This document shows, in pieces, positions 1 to 8,433 of a stretch of DNA of 64,000 nucleotides; position 1 is the first letter of the stretch, and every line of letters begins with the position of its first letter. A program made the position numbers and the translations under genes. Source of the DNA: DASULK01 sp036381835 (lineage in GTDB: Bacteria; Actinomycetota; Actinomycetes; Mycobacteriales; Micromonosporaceae); contig DASVCA010000047.1 of assembly GCA_036381835.1 (NCBI GenBank), positions 1-64,000 of the forward strand, in the 5' to 3' direction. The notes under the pieces are model-generated. The model had not been told where the DNA came from. It saw nothing but the letters and a program-made list of their open reading frames with translations, and made no database searches.

Positions 1-614
1 TCGATGCCGCCGAGCCGCTCGATGCCCTCCGGACGGCCGAGGATCTCGAAGCCCACGGGGGCCTTGCGCAGCACCGCGGCGTCGAAGGTCCCGCCGCCCA
101 GGTCGTAGACGGCGACGATCGAGCCCGGCTCCACCCGCTGCTGCTGGGCGTAGAAGACCGCGGCCGCCTCCGGCTCCGTCGTGAAGGAGACCGGTTCGGG
201 CAGGCCGGAAAGCCGTACCGCCTGCAGCAGCAGGTCCGTCTTGTACGGACCCCAGTTCGCCGGGTGAGAGATGCAGACCGCCGCCGGGGAGCCGCCTTCC
301 CGGGTGCTCACCTCATTGATGACCGACGTCAGCAGTTTCGCCATGAGCGCCTCAGCCGAGTACGGCACCCCGCCCAGCAGGATCGGGGTGGTGTCGCCCA
401 GGCGTCGCTTGAACTCCCGCGCCACCCGATGCGGTTCGGTCTGTCCTCGCCGGCTGGCGGTCTCGCCGGTCAGAAACGTCTCGTCTTCGCGCAGTAGCAC
501 CACCGAGGGAATGGCGGTGGCTCGACTGCCGAGCGAGGCGACCTCCGCCACGCCGTTGCGCCATAGCGCGGCGGCGGTGTACGTGGTGCCGAGATCGATG
601 CCAAGTGCGTACAT
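1..614 (-). CDS. Hsp70-family protein, N-terminal part (runs off window start)
   Basis: The first 204 residues of an Hsp70/DnaK-type ATPase are encoded from an ATG at 614; the 3' end is outside the window. The nucleotide-binding domain is clear: phosphate-1 motif DLGTT at residues 7-11 and phosphate-2 motif DLGGGTFD at residues 171-178. Many actinobacterial proteins of this type carry an Hsp70 ATPase head on a non-canonical tail and are not the housekeeping DnaK; whether that holds here cannot be seen. It is divergent from the acidic protein at 762, across a 147-bp promoter region, and lies beside the iniBAC-like genes. That suggests a role in envelope or membrane stress, which is inference from position only. 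Confidence 0.88.
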   Translation of the reverse strand, partial: MYALGIDLGTTYTAAALWRNGVAEVASLGSRATAIPSVVLLREDETFLTGETASRRGQTEPHRVAREFKRRLGDTTPILLGGVPYSAEALMAKLLTSVINEVSTREGGSPAAVCISHPANWGPYKTDLLLQAVRLSGLPEPVSFTTEPEAAAVFYAQQQRVEPGSIVAVYDLGGGTFDAAVLRKAPVGFEILGRPEGIERLGGI

Positions 615-761
615 CGCGATCTACTCCGGGAACTGGTGACGGGGGATCTGAATCGGTGCTGCCGAGGATTGGTCTCGACAGGACGTCGGACCGGGAATAG
701 GGGGTCGGAGGGGGGAATATCCCCGCCCTGCCCGCCTGCCCTGCGGCATACAGTGGTCGGC
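615..761. promoter_or_regulatory. divergent promoter region with GGGGA-ATA-TCCCC palindrome
   Basis: This 147-bp gap separates the Hsp70 gene (leftward) from the acidic protein (rightward). It holds an interrupted palindrome GGGGA-N3-TCCCC at 712-724. A possible -10 hexamer TACAGT lies at 749-754, which would start transcription at about 762, the ATG itself, so the rightward message may be leaderless; no Shine-Dalgarno is visible. The palindrome would sit at about -50 to -38, a usual activator position. A LuxR-type regulator encoded at 5992-8310 is a candidate binder. All of this is inference from sequence. Confidence 0.4.
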
Positions 762-1370
762 ATGGGATCGACGCGGCCCCTGCGGGACGCCTTCAACGAA
801 CTGCTCGGCGGTGCCGAGCACGGCTCCGTCGATCCGGAAGCCTTTCTGGCGGCGGCCGGCCACCAGGATCTGCCGGTGAGCCTGATCGGCGAGGCCGTCG
901 TCAACTACGCCGAAACGGCCGGACCGGAGGTGGCCGAGCGGCTGGCCCCGATGGTCATGGCGCACACCGGCATCGCCGCCTCCGCCCAGCCGGGTGACGC
1001 TGACCCCGGCGATTGGCTCGACCGGCTCGCCAGCGTTCCAGCGACCGATGAGCATGGCTCGTCGGACACCGCAACGCTCGACGGGGACCTCACCCCGCCG
1101 CCGGCCGACGACGGGGTCGCCGATTGCGATCTCGACTTCGGATACGGCAGTGCCGGCGAGGCCGGCGGATCCGAACTCGCGCAGACCTGGGAGGTACTGC
1201 CGATCGAAGCCGCCCCCGACCTCGACGTGACTGCCGATGTCGAGCCGCAAGCACCGATCGAGGCGGAGGTGACCGGGGACGGGCGAACCCCGCTCGATCC
1301 GGACCCGTTCTTCACCGATGTGGCGGGCGACGATCTGCAGCCGCGGCACGACGAGGCTCCGGACCATTGA
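762..1370 (+). CDS. acidic hypothetical protein of the ini-like locus
   Basis: A 202-residue protein of unknown function. The first 75 residues look like a small helical domain (DPEAFLAAAGHQDLPVSLIG, then VNYAETAGPEVAERLAPMVM). The remainder is acidic, low in complexity and probably disordered. There is no signal peptide or membrane segment. The ATG at 762 is chosen because it begins the ordered domain; a GTG at 753 is the alternative. It is divergent from the Hsp70 gene and convergent with the dynamin-like gene ending at 1382. Its N-terminal pattern loosely recalls that of the IniB-like protein at 4758-5825, so a shared partner in stress response is possible but unproven. Confidence 0.65.
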   Translation: MGSTRPLRDAFNELLGGAEHGSVDPEAFLAAAGHQDLPVSLIGEAVVNYAETAGPEVAERLAPMVMAHTGIAASAQPGDADPGDWLDRLASVPATDEHGSSDTATLDGDLTPPPADDGVADCDLDFGYGSAGEAGGSELAQTWEVLPIEAAPDLDVTADVEPQAPIEAEVTGDGRTPLDPDPFFTDVAGDDLQPRHDEAPDH

Positions 1371-1381
1371 GCAGGCGCGCC

Positions 1382-2851
1382 TCACCGGTTGTTCCCCAAC
1401 TCGGCAAGCATGCCTTCGCACGATCGCACCGCGACCCGGGCGGCGATCACCATCTGGTGTGAGGTGAGCGGATTCTCCGCCCGACGTTGCCAGCGCGCCA
1501 GCGCTTCGGTGGCCGCGGAGGTGAGCTGCGGCCGGTCCGCATCCGGGGGAAGGTTCAGGCGGGCGTGTGGCGCGCTGCCCGCCCCACCGATGATCCGTTC
1601 CAGCTCCGCCACCACCTCCGGCTTGCCGCTCACCCATCCTGCCCGCAATGCGGACAGCACCCGCAGTTCGTTGAACGGGTGTGCGGAGGCGATGATCTCC
1701 TCGACCTCGGCGGCGACCGTCTCGCTGCCCGGCCGCGGGTCGCTCCGGGCGATGGTGTCCAGGGTGAGCAGCGCCGAGCGGCTCTTGAGGATGTCCTTGC
1801 GCTCGAAGAACAACGAGCCGAGTACCTCTTGCAGCTCGGTGAGGCCGCTGCGCTCGGTCAGCTCCCGAGCCAGCTCGGTGGCGGTGGACACGACCTCGCG
1901 GCGGAGCAGGGTGGTGGCCAACCGGATGCCGAAGATGCCCAGCCGACCGAGCAGCGCCTCCCGTTCGATCGAGGTGAGCCCGAGCTCCGGCATCGAGTCG
2001 GTGAAGCGGGCCACCGACAGCAGCAGGCCGTCGGCTTCCCGTGCCGGTAGTTGCGCGATGCGGCGCAGCTGTGCGACCTCGGTCTCGGTCAGGGTCATCG
2101 CGGTCTCGGCGAGCAGCCCGGCCACCGGCACCACCGTCTGCACCACGCGACGGACGTTGGGGTCGGCGGCGAGCCGTGCGGCGATGCGGCGTGCCGATGC
2201 CATCGAGTCGATCCGCCCGACCCCGATCTCGTCGGCGCGAGACAGCACGCCGATCGCGTTGACCGGGTTGGGGCGAGACACCTCCGTGTCGTGGAACGCC
2301 CGAAGGAAGTCCAGGTCGTGCGCGTGCAGGTGCCGCATCAGGTAGATGACCGCGTCCGCCGGTGCCGCCTCCTCATCGGCGGTGAGCAGATCCCACGTCC
2401 GCTTCGACACCTGCTCCGACAACGATCCGATGCCCGGGGTATCGACCAGTGTGGCGGTCCGCAGTGCCTGGGAGGGCCACGTCACGACCAGTTCGTCGAG
2501 TTGCTCCGGTGTCAGACCACCGAGATCCACCTCTATCGCGCCGTCCTGCCGGGTGAACCGCAGCTGTCGTGGTTCACCCCGCTTCGGGTAGCCCATCACC
2601 TGGTAGGTGTGCCCGTCCCGGTACCAGGTCACCACCCGGGTGCACTCCCCGGCGTCGGTCGGCGCCAACCGCTCCCCGACGAGTGCGTTGAGCAGCGTCG
2701 ATTTCCCGGCCTTGACCCGACCGGCGATGGCGACCCGCAACGGCTCATCGAGGCGGTCCAGGGTGGCGGCCAGCCTGGCGGCGTACGGAGTGTTGCGATA
2801 GACGTCTATCGCACGGGTGAGGGCGTGTCGGGTGCGGTCGATCAAACTCAT
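1382..2851 (-). CDS. iniC: dynamin-like GTPase, IniC type
   Basis: A 489-residue bacterial dynamin-like GTPase. The G1 P-loop GRVKAGKSTLLNALVG lies near residues 44-59, the G3 motif DTPGIGS near 140, and a G4-like SRADE near 210, followed by a long helical stalk. No obvious membrane hairpin is seen, unlike its partner. The length is close to mycobacterial IniC (about 490), and the gene follows an IniA-like gene with a 4-bp ATGA overlap at 2848-2851, indicating translational coupling and probably a paired GTPase complex. In mycobacteria IniA and IniC respond to cell-wall stress, and IniA remodels membranes. The same job here is inferred from order and architecture. Confidence 0.82.
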   Translation of the reverse strand: MSLIDRTRHALTRAIDVYRNTPYAARLAATLDRLDEPLRVAIAGRVKAGKSTLLNALVGERLAPTDAGECTRVVTWYRDGHTYQVMGYPKRGEPRQLRFTRQDGAIEVDLGGLTPEQLDELVVTWPSQALRTATLVDTPGIGSLSEQVSKRTWDLLTADEEAAPADAVIYLMRHLHAHDLDFLRAFHDTEVSRPNPVNAIGVLSRADEIGVGRIDSMASARRIAARLAADPNVRRVVQTVVPVAGLLAETAMTLTETEVAQLRRIAQLPAREADGLLLSVARFTDSMPELGLTSIEREALLGRLGIFGIRLATTLLRREVVSTATELARELTERSGLTELQEVLGSLFFERKDILKSRSALLTLDTIARSDPRPGSETVAAEVEEIIASAHPFNELRVLSALRAGWVSGKPEVVAELERIIGGAGSAPHARLNLPPDADRPQLTSAATEALARWQRRAENPLTSHQMVIAARVAVRSCEGMLAELGNNR

Positions 2852-4659
2852 TGCGCCACCGCCGCTGCCCGTTGCCGGAGCTGGCGTAGCCTGGCCAGTT
2901 CGGCGTCGATGTCCTTCAGACGCTTCTCCCGCTCGGCTTGAGTCCGCTTGGCCGCCTCGGAGGCGGCGGCGAGCGCCTCCGCATTGGAACGGTTCAGCTG
3001 CTCGGCCAGCGCACCGTAGTGATCGCGAAGCTGACGTTGGACACGGCGTAACGTGTCGCGCGAATCCTTGCCCGCCACGAAACTGACCTCGTCGCAGTAG
3101 CGTCGTACCGCGTTCTTCGCCTGGCTCTGGCGCTGCTGCCGCTGACGCTTCTTCTCTTCCCGCAGGCCCTTGTGCCCCATCACCAACCCGATACCGAGGC
3201 CGAGCGGTCCGAGGACCACTCCGGCCAGGCTGCCCAGCATGGTGAACATCAGCGTCCCGCCGTACGCGCTCTTCAACGCGACCATGGCCTGCTTACGGAC
3301 GCGCATCTTCTCCAATTCGATCTTGTGGTCTACCTTCGCGCCGGACACCAGCGACGCCGGATTGTGGATCGCGAGCTGCCGCAGCACCTGGCCTGAGGCC
3401 TCCTGGAAGTGTTCGCCCACCTGTTCGCTGAGCAGCGCAGCCCGATGGCGCAGCATGCCGTAGTTCGCCAGCAGTTCGTGCGCGAGGCGGGCCTCCAGCC
3501 AGGCCTCCATCTCCGACCAGCTGTCCGCCGGGTCGATGTCCTCGATCGCGGTGTCCGCCTCCTCGATCACCTGTCGGATCCGCCGGCGCAGGTCGTGATC
3601 GATGTCGGACGTGAGGTCGGCGATGCCGTCGTTGAGCGTCTGACTCCACTTGGCCGCCGCGCTTTTCAACGCCGTGACCCGTTCCTTCGCGGCGTTCAGT
3701 TCGGACATCACCCGCTGCGCGGCGGCCGGATCGGCCAACGCGGCCCGCTCCGCCTCGAACTGGCTCTCGATCTGTTCGCTAACTGCGATGACCTCGGCGG
3801 CGGTCTCTTCAGCCAGGCGCTTCGTCACGTCGCCGCCGACCTGTCCGGTGATGAAGCGAACCAGCTGTGGAAAGCCGGACTCTGCGTTGAGCGCCTGATC
3901 CGAGGTGGAGACCGCGCGCATCCGCAACGACGACGACACGGTGATCAACGGAATATCGAACTCACGACCGAGGTGTCTCGCGTTCAGGTCGCGGATCTTC
4001 TGCCAGGCCGGATAAAAATCGGTCTTGGTGATGACACATGCGACGTTGTCGCACATCTCCCTGGTCCGGCGCAGGAACTCCAGTTCGCTGTGGGTCAGTT
4101 CCTGACTCGCGTCGGTGACGAAGAGCACCGCGTCGGCCATCGACGTGGCGGCCAGACTGGCCGCGGCGTGGGCGGAACCGAGCCCACCGACGCCCGGGGT
4201 GTCGACCAGGACGAGCCCGCTGTTGAGCAGCTTCCGGGGTAGCCGAACCTCCACCCCGGACGCCCGCTGCGATGAGCCCGCATTGCTCCGCTCCAGGACG
4301 TGCGAGCCGACCTGTTCCACCGGGATCGGCTCACGGCGGGTCGGCTCACCGTCGAACAGCAACGCGGCCTCCGGTTGCGAGCCGTGGCGGACGAACGTCG
4401 GCACGGCGGTGGCGACATCGTCGTCGACCGGGCACACCTGCGACCCGATCAGGGCGTTGACCAGGGAGCTTTTGCCCTTTTTGAACTCACCGGCGACGAC
4501 GATGTAGAACGCCGGATCGTTCAGCTTGCGCTGTACGGCGGCCAGCCGATCGCGCAGATCAGCCCGGCCGTAGGCGTCACAGGCACGCAATCCAAGGTCT
4601 ATAAGACCAGTCGCCTTGCCGAGTATGTCCGATGCCGCTGCTTCCGCTGCCTCGCTCAT
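2848..4659 (-). CDS. iniA: dynamin-like GTPase with membrane hairpin, IniA type
   Basis: A 603-residue dynamin-like GTPase. The G1 motif GEFKKGKSSLVNALIG is near residue 57, G3 DTPGVGG near 153 and G4 TKTD near 205. A helical region follows, then a hydrophobic segment rich in G, L and V at about 470-495 that could insert in the membrane, and a basic, coiled-coil-prone C-terminus. The ATG at 4659 is chosen because it begins the conserved protein and has a GAGGA-type ribosome site upstream; an in-frame upstream start at 4707 only adds Arg-rich residues. It sits between the IniB-like and IniC-like genes exactly as in mycobacterial iniBAC. Membrane remodelling under envelope stress is the expected role. 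Confidence 0.85.
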   Translation of the reverse strand: MSEAAEAAASDILGKATGLIDLGLRACDAYGRADLRDRLAAVQRKLNDPAFYIVVAGEFKKGKSSLVNALIGSQVCPVDDDVATAVPTFVRHGSQPEAALLFDGEPTRREPIPVEQVGSHVLERSNAGSSQRASGVEVRLPRKLLNSGLVLVDTPGVGGLGSAHAAASLAATSMADAVLFVTDASQELTHSELEFLRRTREMCDNVACVITKTDFYPAWQKIRDLNARHLGREFDIPLITVSSSLRMRAVSTSDQALNAESGFPQLVRFITGQVGGDVTKRLAEETAAEVIAVSEQIESQFEAERAALADPAAAQRVMSELNAAKERVTALKSAAAKWSQTLNDGIADLTSDIDHDLRRRIRQVIEEADTAIEDIDPADSWSEMEAWLEARLAHELLANYGMLRHRAALLSEQVGEHFQEASGQVLRQLAIHNPASLVSGAKVDHKIELEKMRVRKQAMVALKSAYGGTLMFTMLGSLAGVVLGPLGLGIGLVMGHKGLREEKKRQRQQRQSQAKNAVRRYCDEVSFVAGKDSRDTLRRVQRQLRDHYGALAEQLNRSNAEALAAASEAAKRTQAEREKRLKDIDAELARLRQLRQRAAAVAQ

Positions 4660-4697
4660 ATTCCGTCTTCCTCGCCTCCGGCCGCTGACGGCGCGAC

Positions 4698-4738
4698 AGC
4701 GGGCCACGCGGCCGATCGATCGGCTAGCATGGCCCGCT
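4698..4738. repeat. nested inverted repeat between iniB-like and iniA-like genes
   Basis: Nine-base outer arms AGCGGGCCA (4698-4706) and TGGCCCGCT (4730-4738) enclose a perfect 14-bp palindrome GCCGATCGATCGGC at 4711-4724. The transcript would fold into a stable structure in the 98-nt gap between the two genes. It has no T-run, so it may be an attenuator or mRNA-processing site that sets the ratio of IniB-like to GTPase product rather than a full terminator. Confidence 0.5.
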
Positions 4739-4757
4739 ATCGTTGCACACCTGCAAG

Positions 4758-5825
4758 TCAGTTGCCGATCGGTTCTTCCGGCATCACGGCCTGCTGGTGT
4801 TCCTGGTCGGGAACGAGCGGCTGAGGCGCGTGGTAGTCGCCGTTGCCGCCGTACCCGCCGATCTGCGCGTTGATGTCGGTGTCCGTGTTGTTGACCTCCA
4901 CATCGGTCTTGACGTCGGTGTCGATGTCGGTCTCCTGGTGGTAGCCGCTCGCGTTTCCACCGACCGCGAGCGCGGACCCCTCGTCAAGCTCGTTGTTCGA
5001 CACGTTGGTGGCGTTACCGCCCGTCGCGAATGCTCCGTCCGTCACCTCGACGTCGCTGACGTTGGTGACGTCGCCGTCGCCGAAGTTGAACACCGAGTCG
5101 TCGGCGCTGCCATCCAACTGCACCGCCTGGTTGTTGTCTCCCACAATGGACTGGACATCACCGTCGGCGAGGATGCCGTTGTTGACGCCGGTGTTCACCG
5201 GTGCCTCGATGTCGCGGCCGGCCAGGACCGCACCGTCGCCGGTGTTGGCCAGGCCGTGGTTGTCGCCATCGATGATCTGGGCACCGTCGCCGGTGGCGGC
5301 GTTGACGTCGCCCTCGCCCGTGTTCACCACCGAACCGTCCAGGGCGTTGATGTTCTGCGAATCGACGTCGACGTCGCCGTGGAAGTTGCCGTCCACATCG
5401 ATGTCCACGTTGGTGGAGTTGTCGATGTTCGTCGAGTTGTCGACCTGATTGATGATCTGGTTCGTGATGTACTCGTCACCCTCGTACGCCACGTAGGTCA
5501 CGTAGTTGAGGTGCTGCACCGCCTGCTCGACGGGCGGTTGGTGGGCCGGGGCGCTCGACGCCGGCGGCTGCACCTGGTGGTGGGACGGGGCGGGGCTACC
5601 GCTGCTGTAGCTCTGCAGGGCGTTGCGTGCCTCCGGCGACACGGCCGCGCCCATCGCGACCTCCCCGACCACGTCGCGCATGTCCACGTCGGAGAGGTCG
5701 CAGTCGGCGATACCCTGGGCGGCCAGCGTGCCGTGCGGGTCCTCGGCGTACTGGGCGGCCGCTTCCCGATCGGTGAGGATGTTGTTGATGAACTGCTTGA
5801 GCAGTTCATACACGTCGACGGCCAT
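4758..5825 (-). CDS. iniB: IniB-like protein with Asn/Asp/Gly-rich repeat region
   Basis: A 355-residue protein. Residues 1-70 form the IniB-type N-terminal domain (short helices around LLKQFINNILTDREAAAQYA, then 'ADCDLSDVDMRDVVGEVAMG'). A Pro/His/Gln linker follows, then about 230 residues of degenerate repeats rich in N, D, G, V and T (for example NTGEGDVNAATGDGAQIIDG), which look like a beta-solenoid or Ca-binding repeat. Mycobacterial IniB has the same N-domain but a Gly/Ala-rich tail. There is no clear signal peptide. Strong ribosome site AAGGAGAA at 5831-5838. It is first gene of the iniB-iniA-iniC order and probably regulated by the LuxR protein encoded upstream. Its molecular function is unknown in all species. 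Confidence 0.78.
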   Translation of the reverse strand: MAVDVYELLKQFINNILTDREAAAQYAEDPHGTLAAQGIADCDLSDVDMRDVVGEVAMGAAVSPEARNALQSYSSGSPAPSHHQVQPPASSAPAHQPPVEQAVQHLNYVTYVAYEGDEYITNQIINQVDNSTNIDNSTNVDIDVDGNFHGDVDVDSQNINALDGSVVNTGEGDVNAATGDGAQIIDGDNHGLANTGDGAVLAGRDIEAPVNTGVNNGILADGDVQSIVGDNNQAVQLDGSADDSVFNFGDGDVTNVSDVEVTDGAFATGGNATNVSNNELDEGSALAVGGNASGYHQETDIDTDVKTDVEVNNTDTDINAQIGGYGGNGDYHAPQPLVPDQEHQQAVMPEEPIGN

Positions 5826-5867
5826 GGCACTTCTCCTTGTCGTAGCTGGGCCGGTCTGGCTTGTCTG

Positions 5868-5940
5868 GCTATAGCCTTGCGGCTCCGGGCGCCCCGAGGC
5901 ATCGGTGTCGTCCCCATAGGTTGTCGGGGTCGTTAGGGGA
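5868..5940 (-). promoter_or_regulatory. putative promoter and operator of the iniB-like operon
   Basis: Reading leftward, a -10-like TATAGC lies at 5873-5868, about 42 nt before the IniB ATG. The -35 position is G/C only, so the promoter should need an activator. Upstream lie TCCCC (5940-5936) and GGGGA (5915-5911) half-sites separated by 20 bp, the same pentamers as in the palindrome at 712-724. Binding by the IniR-like LuxR protein is a hypothesis. Confidence 0.35.
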
Positions 5941-5991
5941 TCGCCATCGGCGGAATAGGTGATGATCGGGTTTTGCCGGGGATCCGACAGT

Positions 5992-8310
5992 TCACTGCTC
6001 GGGTGAGTCGCCGAGGGCGGCGCGCAGCGCGGCGAGGAGCTCGGCGCGGCTGGTGGCGTTCAACTTGGTGCGGATCCGTGCCACGTGATGCTCGACGGTC
6101 TTCGGTGACAGGTAGAGCTGCGCCCCGATCTCGCGGTGGGTGCGGCCGGCGAGAACCAGACGGGCGACTTCGACCTCCCGATCCGACAGCACCCCTCGAC
6201 GGGCGGTGGTGTCTGCGGCGGACAACGCACCGGAAAACTCCCGGGCCTGCTCGAGAAGGCGGCGGGCCGCGGCGGTGTCGTCGGTGCGGATCGCCGCCTG
6301 CCCGGCGAGTCGACTGGCTTCCCAGGGCAGGTCCGCTTCCGCCAGTGTCGCGGCTGCCTCGGCCACCGCGTCCGGGCGTACCACTCCGGACAGGATCTCG
6401 GACCAGCGGCGGGCGGCCGCAGCCTGTGCCTGTTGCCGCAGCCCGCAGTCCGCCGTGGGCATCTCGGCTACGGCGGCCGCGGCACCGGCGGCGTCATCGC
6501 CGGCCACCGCAATCTGGACGCGGATCCAGCCGAGCGTGACGGCCCAGGCCGGCGGTCGACCGAGTCCGTCCACGATCTGCGTCAGCGACTCGAGGATCGG
6601 CGCGATCCGTTGGCGCCGACCTAGTCGGGCCGCGGCGACGACGAGTTCCTCCACGATCTCAAGCTGGAACAGATCTACCGCACGGCGGGCCAGCAGATGC
6701 TCCGCTCCACTCCAACTACGGCGCAGGCTGACGATGTCGCCGGAGCGTCGGGCGATACCCGCGCTGAGCGCGGCGAGCAGCAACCTTTCCCGACCCGGCA
6801 GTTCGGCCCTGGCGAATCGATGCACCTCGGTGAGCGCGGTCTCGTAGCGTCCGGCCCGCATCCTCACCCAGGCCAGCAGCAGCCGGTGCCGGTCGACGGC
6901 GACCGGCCCGCCGGTACCGGTCGTGATGGCCCGGCTGACCAGGTATTCGGCGGTGGCGACGTCCCCTGCGACGACCGCGGTCACCGCGCCCAGAGCGTGC
7001 GGGGTATCCGGAAGGACGATTTCGAGCGGTGACCGCTCCACCGCCTCCGCCGCCTCGATCAGCAGCGGCAGCGCCGCCCCGGGGTCGCACACCGTCAGGG
7101 TCGCCTCGGCCAGCCGTCGGATGCCCGGCGGCGCGGTGCCGGCGGTCGTCGCGGACCGGGCATCGGCCAGTCGGCCGGTAGCCACCAGTGCGGGCACCGC
7201 CAACACGGGGCCGGGAGGGCCGGCACGCACAAGCGTCTCCGCAGCCCGGCTGAGTCGCCCGTCATGAGCAGCCACCGCACCTTCGACGAGCGCCAGCCGT
7301 GCCGCATGTTCCGGCCGCGCCGACTCGTAGAAGCCGATCGGTGTGCCGAGCAACGCGGCGGTCTCGGCCCGGCCCACGGCCAGAATCCTCGGATCCGCAC
7401 CGGCCTCGATCGCCTCTTCGTACCACGTCGCTGCGGCGCCGGGATCGCTGAACCGCAGTCGGTCCCCGGCCTTGGTGTAGACATCGGCCGCCCGCGGGTT
7501 CCGGATTCGGGCGGCCCGCAGCTGGGTCGCCGCGCTGACCGGGTCCACGTCGGCGGCGATGAGGGCACGGGCCACCGCATCGTGGAGCTGCCGGCGCTGC
7601 GCCGGCGGCACATCGGCGAGTATCGCCTCGGCGACCGCGGGAATCATCCGATCCCCGTCGGGTACGACCATCCCCTCGTCTCGCAGTGTCCGCATCGCTT
7701 CGGCTACCGTCGCCGTCGAGGTACCGACGGCTGCGGCGAGCAGGTCGTCGGAAAGATCCAGTCGCAGGGCCAGCAGTCGGGCTAGCTCGGCGACCTCCCC
7801 GCTGAGCATGGCGAGGCGTCGCTGCAGACGGGCCGCCAAAGCCGGTGGTGGTTCGCCGGCCGGCGCCGCGGCGAGCGCCGCAGCGATCGCGGGCAGCCCG
7901 GCCGATGCGTCGAGGACGGCGGTGACCGTCGCCGCCGGCGCGGGCCGACCGGTGACCGTGCCGATCAGCGTGGCGATCCCAGCACGATCAAGCGGGCGGA
8001 GGAACTCCACCTCCCCCCGCGCGGCCACCGCGTCGTCGAGTTCGGCGAGTTCGGGTCGGTCGATGGTGGGGCGCCGGGCGATGATCATGGGGCAGCCGTG
8101 ACGGGCCGCCGCGGCGAGATCGAGGAGTACTTTCGCGGGAAGACGGTGAGCGTCGTCCACGACGACGAGCTGCGTGTCCGCCGCGGTCAGGGCCACAGGG
8201 TCTGGCGCGGTCGACGGCGACACATGTCGCACCGGCCCCCGTACCGCAGCGGCAAGTTGCGCGAGGCGGTGGGTGCGGCCGGATCCGTCAACGCCGACGA
8301 CGACCCTCAC
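5992..8310 (-). CDS. iniR: IniR-like large ATPase/LuxR-family transcriptional regulator
   Basis: A 772-residue regulator of the LAL/STAND type. The N-terminus has a P-loop-like VGVDGSGRTHRL (residues 5-16) and a Walker-B-like LVVVDDAHRL near 48-57. The middle is an Ala/Leu/Arg-rich array of helical repeats. The C-terminus (about 705-765) is a LuxR helix-turn-helix, with LSDREVEVARLVLAGRTHRE and LSPKTVEHHVARIRTKL visible. The GTG at 8310 is the only sensible start, because upstream candidates are out of frame. M. tuberculosis IniR, which controls iniBAC, has the same size and layout, and this gene lies directly upstream of the iniB-like gene, so it is the probable activator of the locus. The signal sensed is unknown. 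Confidence 0.8.
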   Translation of the reverse strand: MRVVVGVDGSGRTHRLAQLAAAVRGPVRHVSPSTAPDPVALTAADTQLVVVDDAHRLPAKVLLDLAAAARHGCPMIIARRPTIDRPELAELDDAVAARGEVEFLRPLDRAGIATLIGTVTGRPAPAATVTAVLDASAGLPAIAAALAAAPAGEPPPALAARLQRRLAMLSGEVAELARLLALRLDLSDDLLAAAVGTSTATVAEAMRTLRDEGMVVPDGDRMIPAVAEAILADVPPAQRRQLHDAVARALIAADVDPVSAATQLRAARIRNPRAADVYTKAGDRLRFSDPGAAATWYEEAIEAGADPRILAVGRAETAALLGTPIGFYESARPEHAARLALVEGAVAAHDGRLSRAAETLVRAGPPGPVLAVPALVATGRLADARSATTAGTAPPGIRRLAEATLTVCDPGAALPLLIEAAEAVERSPLEIVLPDTPHALGAVTAVVAGDVATAEYLVSRAITTGTGGPVAVDRHRLLLAWVRMRAGRYETALTEVHRFARAELPGRERLLLAALSAGIARRSGDIVSLRRSWSGAEHLLARRAVDLFQLEIVEELVVAAARLGRRQRIAPILESLTQIVDGLGRPPAWAVTLGWIRVQIAVAGDDAAGAAAAVAEMPTADCGLRQQAQAAAARRWSEILSGVVRPDAVAEAAATLAEADLPWEASRLAGQAAIRTDDTAAARRLLEQAREFSGALSAADTTARRGVLSDREVEVARLVLAGRTHREIGAQLYLSPKTVEHHVARIRTKLNATSRAELLAALRAALGDSPEQ

Positions 8311-8363
8311 GGACGCGCTACCTGTCCGTCCAGCTCGATCACGCGCCCCATTGTGCCCGACCG

Positions 8364-8385
8364 ACGCATTCGAACGATCATGCGT
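8364..8385. promoter_or_regulatory. inverted repeat upstream of iniR-like gene
   Basis: ACGCAT (8364-8369) and ATGCGT (8380-8385) form a perfect 6-bp inverted repeat around 10 bp, 54 bp upstream of the iniR GTG, in the 123-bp gap before the htdX stop. It could be a regulator site for iniR or a chance palindrome. No convincing terminator for htdX is seen in this gap. Confidence 0.3.
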
Positions 8386-8433
8386 TAATCCGCGATCACC
8401 GCGGCATGTCGCTACCGGAGTCGGTCGGGACGA

